Part shown: in pieces, positions 35,466-44,896 of the stretch | Position numbering within the stretch: the stretch's first letter is position 1 | Layout: every line of letters starts with the position of its first letter | Assembly: GCF_013408825.1 (NCBI RefSeq) | Contig: NZ_JACCBZ010000011.1 | Span: 62,001 to 126,000, forward strand | Direction of reading: 5' to 3' | Origin: Mucilaginibacter tundrae | GTDB lineage: Bacteria; Bacteroidota; Bacteroidia; Sphingobacteriales; Sphingobacteriaceae | DNA: 64,000 bases | Notes under the pieces: generated by a model | Told to the model about the DNA's origin: nothing | What the model saw: the letters and a program-made list of their open reading frames with translations, nothing else | Database searches by the model: none | Position numbers and translations under genes: made by a program

Positions 35466-35473
35466 TAGGTTTG
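35466..35473 (+). promoter_or_regulatory. Possible -7 element before ABC exporter gene
   Basis: TAGGTTTG matches TAnnTTTG exactly, 58 bp before the ATG of the ABC transporter; the expected -33 TTTG is not at ideal spacing. Confidence 0.3.
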
Positions 35474-35530
35474 TTAGTATTAATATATAACTATGCAGTT
35501 AAGCCAACAGCCTTTAAAATTATTTCTTAA

Positions 35531-37303
35531 ATGAAGATTAAAGATAACATCAATTATTTAAGAAAAGATCTGCTAAGGATATTCCTACTGCTATGGAAAG
35601 CCGATAAACATACTGCTTTTATTAATATTACTTTACAGTTTGCACAGGCGTTACTGCCTGTTATCTCTTTATACTTCATTAAAGCACTTATTGACGCTTT
35701 AACAAAAGGTCACAGGCAATTTACGGATGTTATACCGATAATTATCGCATTTGGCGTTGTACAATTCTTATTATCCCTTGTTACCCAATATGCAAGTTAT
35801 ATAACTACTATCCATCAGGAAACACTAACAGACTATTTATCAGGTGAAGTTTTAAGTAAAGCCATTGATGTTGACTATGCCTATTATGAAAACCCCGACT
35901 ATCATGATACCTTACATCTGGCGCAACAGCAGTCTTTATACAGAGCTACTGCGCTGTTAACTAATTTTAATTCTTTATTGCTCAATAGCTTATCGCTGAT
36001 TTTTTTAGTGGCGTTCTTTTTTAGCCTGCACTCAACATTTGCTTTATTATTCATGGTATTGTCTATTCCGCTTGCAATAATTAAATGGTATTCCGGCTTT
36101 TGGTTATTAAAGTTAGAAAGGCAGTTTGCTCCATTGGAAAGAGAAGCAAATTACCTGCACCAAACGCTAACCGGGGTAAGTTTTGCTAAAGAAGTGCGCG
36201 TTTTTGGATTTGGCCAGTCATTTATTACCAAATTTAATAACATACGAAAATACATCCATCATGAAAAAAAGAAATTGCACATCAGGCTAACGTGGTATAG
36301 TTTAATAGCCGAATCGATGGAAATTATTGCCATGACTTTTATTTTTGGTTTATTAGCCAAATATACATGGGAAAAGACAATTACAATTGGCGTTTTTGTA
36401 ATATATATCCAGGGCTTTCAGCGATTGCAAAGCACTTCAAAAAGCTTTTTACAATCTGTAGTGCAAATTTTTCAGCAACGAATTTTCTTAAAAGACTTTT
36501 TTGCTTTTTTTGATATCGGGGTAAACAAAAATACTCTGGCTACTAAGCCATTTCCCGCCAAACTGGAAGGCATATCTGTGAGAAATTTATCTTTTACTTA
36601 TCCCCAAACGAGTAAAACGGTATTAAAAGACATATCAATAGAATGTGCTCCGGGTAAAATTATAGCTATAGTTGGCGAAAATGGCTCGGGCAAATCAACA
36701 CTTGTAAAGCTATTGGCACGTTTATACGAAGCTGAAGCAGGGGGGATAAAAATTAATGATGAAGATATAAATGATATTTCAATAGACGATTTTAGAAATC
36801 ATACTATATTTCTATTTCAGGACTTTGAAAAGTATTTTTTAACTATTGAAGAAAATATCATTCTTGGCGCTGATAAAAGTGACGTTCCGGATGCCTTGGA
36901 GAAAGCCGCAAAATTATCCGGCGCTCATCCTTTTATTTCAAAACTTTCAAAAGGATATAAAACCAAAATGGGTAGGTTATTTGAAGGCAGCGAACAAATT
37001 AGTGGCGGCCAATGGCAAAAATTAGTATTATCGCGTATATTTTATAAAAACACTAAACTAGTAATTCTTGACGAGCCAACCAGCGCTCTGGATCCTACGG
37101 CAGAGTTTGAACTATTTAACAATTTGAAGGATGAATTAAAGGAAAAAATAGTAATTCTTATTACTCATCGTTTATATAATTTAAAGATTGCTGATTATGT
37201 ATATTTAATGCAGGATGGCAGAATAGCCCAAGAAGGCACCTTTGAAGATTTGATAAACAAGGATGGCGCTTTCAGCAAAATGTATGAAGCACAAAAATTG
37301 TAA
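35531..37303 (+). CDS. ABC transporter, lasso peptide exporter D
   Basis: A 590-residue half-transporter of the exporter type: six predicted membrane helices (about 1-330) fused to an ATPase domain. Seen: Walker A GENGSGKST, Q-loop LFQDFEKYF, signature ISGGQWQK (LSGGQ variant), Walker B KLVILDEPTSALD and the H-loop Thr-His in LITHRLYNL. No N-terminal C39 peptidase domain is present, which agrees with leader removal by the separate B2 proteins. It is the only exporter in the locus and so probably serves both peptides and also gives self-immunity, as lasso D proteins do. Confidence 0.88.
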   Translation: MKIKDNINYLRKDLLRIFLLLWKADKHTAFINITLQFAQALLPVISLYFIKALIDALTKGHRQFTDVIPIIIAFGVVQFLLSLVTQYASYITTIHQETLTDYLSGEVLSKAIDVDYAYYENPDYHDTLHLAQQQSLYRATALLTNFNSLLLNSLSLIFLVAFFFSLHSTFALLFMVLSIPLAIIKWYSGFWLLKLERQFAPLEREANYLHQTLTGVSFAKEVRVFGFGQSFITKFNNIRKYIHHEKKKLHIRLTWYSLIAESMEIIAMTFIFGLLAKYTWEKTITIGVFVIYIQGFQRLQSTSKSFLQSVVQIFQQRIFLKDFFAFFDIGVNKNTLATKPFPAKLEGISVRNLSFTYPQTSKTVLKDISIECAPGKIIAIVGENGSGKSTLVKLLARLYEAEAGGIKINDEDINDISIDDFRNHTIFLFQDFEKYFLTIEENIILGADKSDVPDALEKAAKLSGAHPFISKLSKGYKTKMGRLFEGSEQISGGQWQKLVLSRIFYKNTKLVILDEPTSALDPTAEFELFNNLKDELKEKIVILITHRLYNLKIADYVYLMQDGRIAQEGTFEDLINKDGAFSKMYEAQKL

Positions 37304-37307
37304 TTAC

Positions 37308-37325
37308 ACTTAAATTTACTTAAGT
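37308..37325. terminator. Weak bidirectional hairpin between ABC and nucleotidyltransferase genes
   Basis: ACTTAA and TTAAGT pair across a 6-nt loop, followed by TTTT on the plus strand. It occupies the 29-bp gap between convergent genes. Confidence 0.35.
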
Positions 37326-37332
37326 TTTAACT

Positions 37333-38529
37333 TTATCTCTTACTGGGTTTTATTACAGATCTGAAAGGTTTCATGATATAATATACAAAAAAAAGTTTTT
37401 CGGATAGTTGTATTTCACTAAAATCTGTGGGCCCCGGAATAAAGCGAAATTTACCGCATAGCCAATAAAATTTTATCTTTTGTAGAAAAGAATCCTGTAA
37501 AAGCGCTATGTTTTTAATGAATTTTACCATATTCTCTTTCTTAAAGTGAAATACCTCCTGTGAGCAAACCTGGTCGCGAAAATGCTTAACTATATTTTCC
37601 GGATCGTTAAAATCAGGTGCTTGCGGCAATGAAATGCCCATCAATTGTTCTGAGAGCATGTTACTTACGCTTAAAGCTTTTTTTAATTCGAAATTTGTAA
37701 AGCTGTTAGTTAATAAATTGCCGGAAGCATGTATGGAAGGCTGGCGAATGCCCTGGCTTATATCTATAATATTTTTTAAAAACTTAAAGGTATCTTTTAT
37801 AGAATGATGAATTAACATTGCAGAAAAATGCGCGGCGGGATCTAATCCTCTAATGTTAGTCTTAAAAAAAACTATTTGTTCATTTGCCTGATAAAGTAAT
37901 GTATTGACTTTCGCATTTACGCCTACCTCATTTTCCGCAATAGCCCAGTGTAATTCTACGTGAAAATGTCTGATGTTCCCTTTAAATTTATTGAAATTAT
38001 AATCCTTAAAATAATCAAAATATTTTGCTCCCAGATATTGATAAATATCATCAAGCTCGGGGCTATAACCGTCTTCTTTCAAAATTTGTATAGCTGCCGG
38101 CAAATCATCCGGTTGTATAATTAAATCAATATCACTGTTTTCACGTGAAATAAGATCACCAAAAAACTGCTTTGAAAACGCTGTGCCTTTGTAGGGAATT
38201 ACCTCTATATTGCTTTTTTTTAAAAGCAGTATAATCCGTTCTGTTTCAGCTCCCTGCTTCCAGTTTTGCAATACAACTTCTCTATACTCTGTAGCAATAA
38301 AATCCTTTAATGGCGCAGGAATGTTTAATTGGCCAATTATTTTATAAACAATAGGCCTTACCTTGTGTATTTTGGATAAATAAATAAAATTTTCCCAATT
38401 AATTTCATTATCAGTTACAAAAGCTGTTAACTCATCTTGGGTGCTAGTTTCAAAAAACACACGGCAACTTAAAATAAGGGTTGCTATTTCATTGCCATAG
38501 CTTTTTTTAATATCGTTAATTGCAATCAC
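37333..38529 (-). CDS. Nucleotidyltransferase family protein (PF14907-like) of lasso cluster
   Basis: A 398-residue protein of the nucleotidyltransferase family 5 type (Nucleotidyltr_5). Seen: the metal-binding core SRENSDIDLIIQPDDL with the DxD pair, preceded by the conserved YKGTAFSKQFFGD, and followed by helix-rich region with FHVELHWAI and an AAHFSAMLIHHSIKD segment. Such proteins are found in kinase-bearing lasso clusters and in other RiPP or exopolysaccharide loci; a role in adding a nucleotidyl or further phosphate group to the phosphorylated peptide is plausible but unproven here. Convergent with the exporter gene. Confidence 0.8.
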   Translation of the reverse strand: MIAINDIKKSYGNEIATLILSCRVFFETSTQDELTAFVTDNEINWENFIYLSKIHKVRPIVYKIIGQLNIPAPLKDFIATEYREVVLQNWKQGAETERIILLLKKSNIEVIPYKGTAFSKQFFGDLISRENSDIDLIIQPDDLPAAIQILKEDGYSPELDDIYQYLGAKYFDYFKDYNFNKFKGNIRHFHVELHWAIAENEVGVNAKVNTLLYQANEQIVFFKTNIRGLDPAAHFSAMLIHHSIKDTFKFLKNIIDISQGIRQPSIHASGNLLTNSFTNFELKKALSVSNMLSEQLMGISLPQAPDFNDPENIVKHFRDQVCSQEVFHFKKENMVKFIKNIALLQDSFLQKIKFYWLCGKFRFIPGPTDFSEIQLSEKLFFVYYIMKPFRSVIKPSKR

Positions 38530-38719
38530 AAGCGGTTGTAGATAGTTGTAAATATAATGTATTCTGCTTGTTTAAAAAAAACGACAGGAAAAAATAAATT
38601 TTTAAGTTCGGATAGATGGAATACAGCACCTAACTAATTCAACCCTGCCCAATATATATTGGATTTATGACTGGATAACTATATTTTTATGGCCTGATCT
38701 TTATCATGGTTTTCAAAAT

Positions 38720-39796
38720 ATGAAGCGAATTAGAAGCCTGGACGGCATACGGGCTGTATCAATTATAATGGTTTTACTTGCGCATGCAAGTGATACCATG
38801 CCAGAAATCATCTCAAAAAACAGATTTTTTTCGTTCATCGCTAATTCAGACTTGGGTGTAAAGGTCTTTTTTGCCATAAGCGGATACCTGATCACCAAGT
38901 TACTGATCGTTGAAAAAGAAAAGACAGGAAACGTTAGTCTGAAAAACTTTTATATCAGGCGCGTGTTCCGCATTTTCCCCATATTTTATCTATATATAGT
39001 TGTTTTAATATTGCTGAAATGCTTTTACATTCCGACTGTTTTTGAAAGCTATAAGCTACTTGGTGTTGCGGCCTTATACTTATGGAACTATGAGCATTTG
39101 ATTAACATCCATATCACAGGAATTGATAACGGATTTTGGTTTTTTGGTCATTTTTGGACGCTATCGATGGAAGAGCAGTTTTACCTGCTATGGCCGCTGT
39201 TGTTCATAAAGGTTAAAGAACCATCGCTGAAAAAGGTTGTAATTGCTATGATTATTGCCATGCCCTTTTTAAGAGTGCTTACTTATTTTTTTATGCCAGG
39301 CAGCTCGGGGCAAATGGGTATGATGCTGCAAACCGGGGGCGATACCATCCTGATAGGATGCCTGGGCGCATTGGTAGAAAAAACGGAATTTTTTAAAGAG
39401 AAAGTGTTAAAAGCAATTCATTATAAGGGGCTAATTATTTGCCTGGCTGTATTTTTATTTATTATTTCTCCGATTTTAGATAGCCATTTTAAAGGGATGT
39501 ACAATCTTCCGATAGGCAGAAGCTTAGATAACCTATGCATCATTATGCTTATTTTTTGGTGTGTGTATGTACCTTCAAAAGTATCCGATTTGCTCAACAC
39601 CAAAGTACTGATCCAAATTGGACTTCTTTCTTATTCACTATATATATGGCAGCAACTGTTTTTTACCAACAGGATCCATTTTTGGGTTAATCAATTTCCA
39701 CAAAACATATTCGTGGTATTTGCTGTTGGCTTTGTTTCCTATTATGGAATAGAAAAGCCTATTTTAAGCTTGAAAAAGAGATTTAAAAAGGTTTAG
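38720..39796 (+). CDS. Acyltransferase 3 family membrane protein
   Basis: A 358-residue multi-helix membrane acyltransferase (OafA/NolL type). Seen: RSLDGIRAVSIIMVLLAHA with the catalytic-site His of the family, FFAISGYLITKLL, RRVFRIFPIFYLY and FWTLSMEEQFYLLWPLL. It moves acetyl or other acyl groups onto sugars of surface polysaccharides. It sits 190 bp from the lasso locus and 523 bp before the polysaccharide export genes, so it belongs more naturally with the latter. Acceptor unknown. Confidence 0.9.
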   Translation: MKRIRSLDGIRAVSIIMVLLAHASDTMPEIISKNRFFSFIANSDLGVKVFFAISGYLITKLLIVEKEKTGNVSLKNFYIRRVFRIFPIFYLYIVVLILLKCFYIPTVFESYKLLGVAALYLWNYEHLINIHITGIDNGFWFFGHFWTLSMEEQFYLLWPLLFIKVKEPSLKKVVIAMIIAMPFLRVLTYFFMPGSSGQMGMMLQTGGDTILIGCLGALVEKTEFFKEKVLKAIHYKGLIICLAVFLFIISPILDSHFKGMYNLPIGRSLDNLCIIMLIFWCVYVPSKVSDLLNTKVLIQIGLLSYSLYIWQQLFFTNRIHFWVNQFPQNIFVVFAVGFVSYYGIEKPILSLKKRFKKV

Positions 39797-40319
39797 TATG
39801 AAACGGGGAAGAACTTGATTTATACCAGACCTACATAGGCACGGCTCCAATGTTATTAAGTATAAGAACAGTTATTCATTATAGCAGCCAGTCAAACCCG
39901 GTGGCGTTCGGATAGCAATGAGTTTATTAATTTAGCACCATCTAAAAAACAATAATAATGAACATTATAAATGTGAAAATTTAACTGTATTAGATAATAC
40001 TTATATACGGGCTATATTATAGAATGATGATTTTGTTTTAAAAATTACACGAATTAGGATAGATAAATTGCATTATTTTTTATAATTGGCAGGTAAAATA
40101 ATTAATTTTATATAAGTGGGTTCATTTGCTTATATATATTATATTTGCTAGGTGAAAAATTAACGGGTTTTGTTACATCGCGATATAATGGTTTGATAAG
40201 TAATTTTACATCTGTTTGAAAATGTTAATTAGCGTGGTTCTACAATTTTTATATTAATAATTATCTCTGATTATAATAATGCTGATATACATTAAGCCTT
40301 TACATAACTAATTTTCTTC
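39797..40319. other. Leader region of the exopolysaccharide cluster
   Basis: A 523-bp AT-rich stretch without a gene. It holds a good -7 element (listed separately) giving an untranslated leader of roughly 165 nt. No UpxY-type antiterminator gene, riboswitch or strong hairpin was recognised. Confidence 0.5.
40140..40147 (+). promoter_or_regulatory. Candidate -7 element of the polysaccharide operon
   Basis: TATATTTG followed by C matches TAnnTTTG; the -33 position at 19 bp upstream is not TTTG. It is the best match in the leader region before the Wza-like gene. Confidence 0.35.
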
Positions 40320-41120
40320 ATGATAAAACTTACGTTTAAAAATCTGCTTTTTTTTGGTTTAGTTGTAACTACTTTTTCTGCATGCATAAACGAAAAAAAA
40401 TTGGTTTATTTTCAGAAATCAAATAATCATTCAGATACTCTCGAACTTGCAAAAGCCTATATTCCTAAAGTACAAACAGGCGATATCCTTTCTATCTATG
40501 TAAGCTCATTGAATCCTGAGGCCAGCAGTTTTTTTAATCCATACGCAGGAACCACTAGCACCGCCAGTTCGGCAGGGGGCTCAGGTAATAGCTCTGTTCA
40601 GGCCAGCCAAACATCATCTACGGGCTATTTGGTTGACCCGTCTGGGATAATTGAATTGCCTCTTATCGGTAACATAAAAGTTAGCGGATACACAACAGCA
40701 CAGGTTAGGGACACTATAAAAACTTTACTGAAAACTTATTTGAAAGAACCTACTGTATTAGTGCGTTTTTTAAACTTTAAGATTTCAATTTTGGGTGAAG
40801 TAACCCGGCCGGATGTATATAGTATTCCTAATGAAATGATCACCCTTCCTGAAGCATTGAGCATGGCAGGTGATTTAACCCTGTACGCAAGAAGAGACAG
40901 CATCGAAATTATAAGAGATGTTAACGGTAAAAAGGAATTTGGCTATGTGGATTTACGTAAACGCGATATTTTTAGTTCCCCTTATTACTATTTGCATGCT
41001 AACGATTTAATTTATGTTAAACCTGCAAAAACCAAAGCCGAGGAAACAGACAGAAGTATTCAGTATGTCTCGATAGGTGTAAGCTTACTCTCCATCCTCC
41101 TTGTTGTATTTAAAAAATAA
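40320..41120 (+). CDS. Polysaccharide export outer-membrane lipoprotein (Wza-like)
   Basis: A 266-residue polysaccharide biosynthesis/export protein. Seen: lipobox FSAC (Cys22), Poly_export domain with KVQTGDILSIYVSSLNPEA, GYLVDPSGIIELPLIGNIKV, a SLBB-like domain with ISILGEVTRPDVYSIPNE and LPEALSMAGDL, and a C-terminal membrane helix (SIGVSLLSILLVVF). It forms the outer-membrane channel for polysaccharide. The Wzc-like kinase starts 15 bp later, the usual pairing; this gene opens the cluster. Confidence 0.93.
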   Translation: MIKLTFKNLLFFGLVVTTFSACINEKKLVYFQKSNNHSDTLELAKAYIPKVQTGDILSIYVSSLNPEASSFFNPYAGTTSTASSAGGSGNSSVQASQTSSTGYLVDPSGIIELPLIGNIKVSGYTTAQVRDTIKTLLKTYLKEPTVLVRFLNFKISILGEVTRPDVYSIPNEMITLPEALSMAGDLTLYARRDSIEIIRDVNGKKEFGYVDLRKRDIFSSPYYYLHANDLIYVKPAKTKAEETDRSIQYVSIGVSLLSILLVVFKK

Positions 41121-41135
41121 TAGGCCAACTATAAA

Positions 41136-43475
41136 ATGAATCAAAATAGAGAATTGTTTGGTGAAGGTAAAGGCACTGAACTTAATATACGCGAAATTGT
41201 TTATAAATACTTAAAAAACTGGAAATGGTTTGTTCTTTGTATTTTTATTTCAATGGCACTGGGATATGTTTATATACAATCACAAATACCACAATATAAG
41301 GTTCAGATAGATATTTTAATAAAAGATAATAGGGGGAGTGCCGGCGATAAAGATTTGTTGGATCAGCTTAATTTAAACTCCTCAGGTAAAATAATTGATA
41401 ATGAAATAGAAATTTTAAAGTCAAATACATTAATGGAGCGGGTAGTAAGCGATTTAAGCTTGGAAAACTCTTACTATATCCAAAATCGTATTTCGAAGAA
41501 AGTTCTATATAAAAATATTGGCCTTAAAATTGAAGTTCTGAAAGAAAGTGTTTACACCTTTAGGCAACCGTGGACTTTTAAATATATTGATAGCACTAAA
41601 GCGGAATTTAATGGGAAAATAGTTCCATTAAATCATCCGGTAGAAACAGAGGCCGGCCTTATTCTGATCACACCAGATGGTGTGCCCACCTTTAATCATA
41701 TTATATATGTTAATTTTGGCAGGGTGCCTAATGTTGCAGAGGGTTATATAGCCCGTTTGAAAATTGAAGCTGCCAGTAAGCAATCAACCGTTTTAATAAT
41801 TACTTTAGAAGATGCTGATGTACAGCGCGGGAAAGATGTATTGAACAGGCTGGTTGATGAATATAACCAGGCTGCCATTGAAGATAAAAATTTAACTTCG
41901 GCTAACCAATTAAACTTTTTGACCGAAAGGATTAAGTCAATAGCGATAGAGCTAAACTCTGTTGAAAAAAATGTCCAGGATTTTAAATCAGCTAATGGAA
42001 TTACCGATTTAGCTGCCACAACCTCTGTTCCCTTTCAAGCTGCCGTACAATCTAATAACGAAGATGTAAACAGAATTAAAATACAGCAGGTTACTTTAAA
42101 CAATCTTGAGAATTATTTAAAAGCTCCAGATAACGCTCCGGTTAAATTGCCCGCTATGCTAGGCGTTCTTGACCCCACTTTGCTGGATTTGGTGAAGGAA
42201 TTAGGTGATGCACAGATAAAAAAAGAAAGTTTATTAAGAACCATACCGGAAACAAACCCGGTTATTAGTTCTATTAATGACGAAATAAAGGCTTTAAAGA
42301 AATCAATTTTCCAAACGCTTCAAAATTTAAAAGCAGGCATAGCTTTAACTCAACAACAATTAAAGGCACAGGGTGACGAGTTTCAATCAGTTATAAAAGG
42401 TGTTCCTTCGAAAGAACGTGGATTGGCAGATATTATGCGTGAAGCATCCGTTAAAAATAATTTGTTTACCTATTTGCTTCAAAAACGTGAAGAAACCGCT
42501 TTGTCTTTAGCGTCAACCGTTGCTGACAGCCGGATTATCGATAAAGCGAAAGGTAGTAATTTTCCTTTTAAACCTGTTAAAACGTCCCTTTACTTAACCT
42601 TCTTATTATTGGGCTTGTTTATTCCATTTGCGGTAATTGCAGTAAAAGAAACATTAAATATTAAAGTAAGGAACCATGGAGATATTGAAAAATACACCGA
42701 CGCTACTATCCTGGCTGATATAGTGCAGACGGATGACTTTGACCCACTTATTGTTGTATCAAAACCTCGGTCAATGATTGCTGAGCAGGTCAGGGCGTTG
42801 CGTTCTAATCTTCAGTATATAAGCCCTGAACTTGATCACAAAGTTTTATTATTTACTTCAAGTATAAGTGGTGAAGGAAAATCATTTGTTTCATTGAATC
42901 TTGGGGCTAGTTTAGCAACAACCGATAAAAAAGTAATTATCCTGGAACTCGATCTTAGAAAGCCAAAGCTGAATGTTGCTTTAGGTATGGACAATAGCAC
43001 CGGAATATCAAATTACCTGATAGGCCAGGTTGATTACCGAGACATTATAAAACCTATCCCCCAGCAGGCAAATTATTCTATTATTACCAGTGGTCCAAAT
43101 CCTCCGAACCCGGCCGAGTTGTTACTAAACGGCCGCATAGAACATCTTATCAACGAATTAAAAAAGGAATATGACTATGTGTTATTGGACGCTCCGCCTG
43201 TTGGTTTGGTAACTGACGCCCAAATATTAGCCAATTTTTCTGATGCCACTTTGTTTATGGTGAGGTATAACTACACAATAAAATCTCAGATCCGCATTAT
43301 TGATGAGCTTGTCCAAAGACAAATGTTTAAAAACCTGAATATTATATTTAATGCCGTTGATGCCAAAGCTATGAGTTATGGATATGGTTATGGCTACGGT
43401 TACGGATATTACTCAGAAGACAGTCGCTCAGTTAAAAATCCTTTGTTAAACATATTTGGGAGTAAAAAGAGATAA
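41136..43475 (+). CDS. Polysaccharide co-polymerase / tyrosine autokinase (Wzc-like)
   Basis: A 779-residue inner-membrane protein controlling chain length and export. Seen: Wzz domain at the N-terminus with first helix FVLCIFISMALGYVYI, coiled-coil periplasmic region (about 230-430), second helix around residue 490, then a BY-kinase domain with Walker A SSISGEGKSF (Lys582), Walker A' ILELDLRKP and Walker B YVLLDAPPVG. The C-terminal tail has a Tyr cluster alternating with Gly (748-759), the autophosphorylation site. Complete, with the two functions fused in one chain as usual in this phylum. Confidence 0.94.
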   Translation: MNQNRELFGEGKGTELNIREIVYKYLKNWKWFVLCIFISMALGYVYIQSQIPQYKVQIDILIKDNRGSAGDKDLLDQLNLNSSGKIIDNEIEILKSNTLMERVVSDLSLENSYYIQNRISKKVLYKNIGLKIEVLKESVYTFRQPWTFKYIDSTKAEFNGKIVPLNHPVETEAGLILITPDGVPTFNHIIYVNFGRVPNVAEGYIARLKIEAASKQSTVLIITLEDADVQRGKDVLNRLVDEYNQAAIEDKNLTSANQLNFLTERIKSIAIELNSVEKNVQDFKSANGITDLAATTSVPFQAAVQSNNEDVNRIKIQQVTLNNLENYLKAPDNAPVKLPAMLGVLDPTLLDLVKELGDAQIKKESLLRTIPETNPVISSINDEIKALKKSIFQTLQNLKAGIALTQQQLKAQGDEFQSVIKGVPSKERGLADIMREASVKNNLFTYLLQKREETALSLASTVADSRIIDKAKGSNFPFKPVKTSLYLTFLLLGLFIPFAVIAVKETLNIKVRNHGDIEKYTDATILADIVQTDDFDPLIVVSKPRSMIAEQVRALRSNLQYISPELDHKVLLFTSSISGEGKSFVSLNLGASLATTDKKVIILELDLRKPKLNVALGMDNSTGISNYLIGQVDYRDIIKPIPQQANYSIITSGPNPPNPAELLLNGRIEHLINELKKEYDYVLLDAPPVGLVTDAQILANFSDATLFMVRYNYTIKSQIRIIDELVQRQMFKNLNIIFNAVDAKAMSYGYGYGYGYGYYSEDSRSVKNPLLNIFGSKKR

Positions 43476-43517
43476 TTAAATATTACCGTTTTTAAATAAC
43501 AGGTACAATCTTTTAAA

Positions 43518-44822
43518 ATGAACGGACGTGTTCAAAGTCTGAAAAATAAAATGCCAAATTATTCAAAGACTTTTGAATGGATTAAACTTATCACTATTAC
43601 CAGTTCTGCTCAAATAATTGTTCAGCTTGTTGGCTTGGTAGGAGGTATTATTATTATTCACCTGCTTCCAACCAAAGAGTACGCTTTGTACACCCTTGCC
43701 AATACAATGCTGGGCACTATGACGGTGCTGGCAGATAGCGGCATATCTGCAGGGGTAATGGCCCAGGGAGCCAAAGTTTGGCAGGACAGGGAAAAATTAG
43801 GAAGTGTTATAGTTACCGGGCTGGAATTAAGGCGAAAATTCGCGATCTATAGCCTTGCAATTTCGTTGCCGATTTTATTTTATTTTCTGCGGAGCCATGG
43901 AGCAGGTATCGTATTCACTATTCTAATTGTTTTATCGGTAATTCCTTCATTTTATGCTGCCTTGTCTGATAATATTTTAGAAATAGCATCAAAGCTGCGG
44001 CAGGATATCCCCAGGCTGCAAAAAAACCAGATTGCAGCCGGAGTTGGCCGTTTTTTGTTGATCACGGCATCATTGTTTGTATTTCCATGGACCTTTATCG
44101 CTATATTAGGAAACGGTATCCCACGCATCTGGGCTAATATGCGCTTAAAAAAAATATCGGCAGAATATGCAGATCCTGAACAAAAAGCTGATCCGGCAGT
44201 TAGAAAAGAAATTCTTTCGGTTGTAAAAAGGATCATTCCAGGTTCAATTTATTATTGTTTATCAGGGCAAATTACCATTTGGATTATTTCTATATTCGGA
44301 TCTACTGACAATATAGCCCAGGCAGGCGCACTATCCCGCTTGTCAATGATGCTAACCGTCTTTACCGTGCTCAACAGCACTTTAATCCTTCCGCGATTTG
44401 CGCGGATCCCTAACAATCGCAAGCTTATTTTTACCCGTTATGTACAGATACAACTAATTTTAATTTTGTTCAGCCTTTTCATTATAGGAATTGTTTGGCT
44501 GTTTCCGGCTCAAACGTTATGGGTATTAGGAAAACATTATTCAAATTTAAAAACTGAAGTTGTATTGAATATCGCGGTGAGCTGTATTAACCTGATAGCC
44601 GGAATATGTTTCGGTTTATGTACAGCCAGGGGATGGACAGTGAACCCTATTCTTTCCATTTCATTAAATATATTGTCTATTATAGTTGGAGTAATTTTTA
44701 TAAATATTTCAACACTTAAAGGTGTATTAATATTAAATATATTTATTGGTTCGGTAGATGTGCTGATGTATTTTATATATACACTTTTAAAAATACGGGC
44801 AGTAAAACCAGCTTATACTTAA
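43518..44822 (+). CDS. Polysaccharide flippase (Wzx-like, MOP superfamily)
   Basis: A 434-residue integral membrane protein with about twelve helices of the polysaccharide-transport (Wzx/RfbX) group. Seen: AQIIVQLVGLVGGIIIIHLLPTKEYALYTLANTML-type first pair of helices (about 30-65) and further hydrophobic helices at intervals with a short basic C-terminus. It would flip lipid-linked repeat units across the inner membrane for Wzy polymerisation. A long perfect hairpin begins in its stop codon. Confidence 0.85.
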   Translation: MNGRVQSLKNKMPNYSKTFEWIKLITITSSAQIIVQLVGLVGGIIIIHLLPTKEYALYTLANTMLGTMTVLADSGISAGVMAQGAKVWQDREKLGSVIVTGLELRRKFAIYSLAISLPILFYFLRSHGAGIVFTILIVLSVIPSFYAALSDNILEIASKLRQDIPRLQKNQIAAGVGRFLLITASLFVFPWTFIAILGNGIPRIWANMRLKKISAEYADPEQKADPAVRKEILSVVKRIIPGSIYYCLSGQITIWIISIFGSTDNIAQAGALSRLSMMLTVFTVLNSTLILPRFARIPNNRKLIFTRYVQIQLILILFSLFIIGIVWLFPAQTLWVLGKHYSNLKTEVVLNIAVSCINLIAGICFGLCTARGWTVNPILSISLNILSIIVGVIFINISTLKGVLILNIFIGSVDVLMYFIYTLLKIRAVKPAYT

Positions 44823-44851
44823 CATTTTATTATTCTTTAATAAAATGTTAA
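44819..44851 (+). other. Perfect AT-rich hairpin overlapping wzx stop
   Basis: TTAACATTTTATTA and its exact complement (14 bp) around the loop TTCTT; the stop codon is within the left arm. No U tract follows, so it may attenuate transcription or stabilise the mRNA end instead of terminating fully. Confidence 0.55.
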
Positions 44852-44896
44852 ATAGATATAAAATTATCAGAACATACATTTTATAAAACAACGCGC

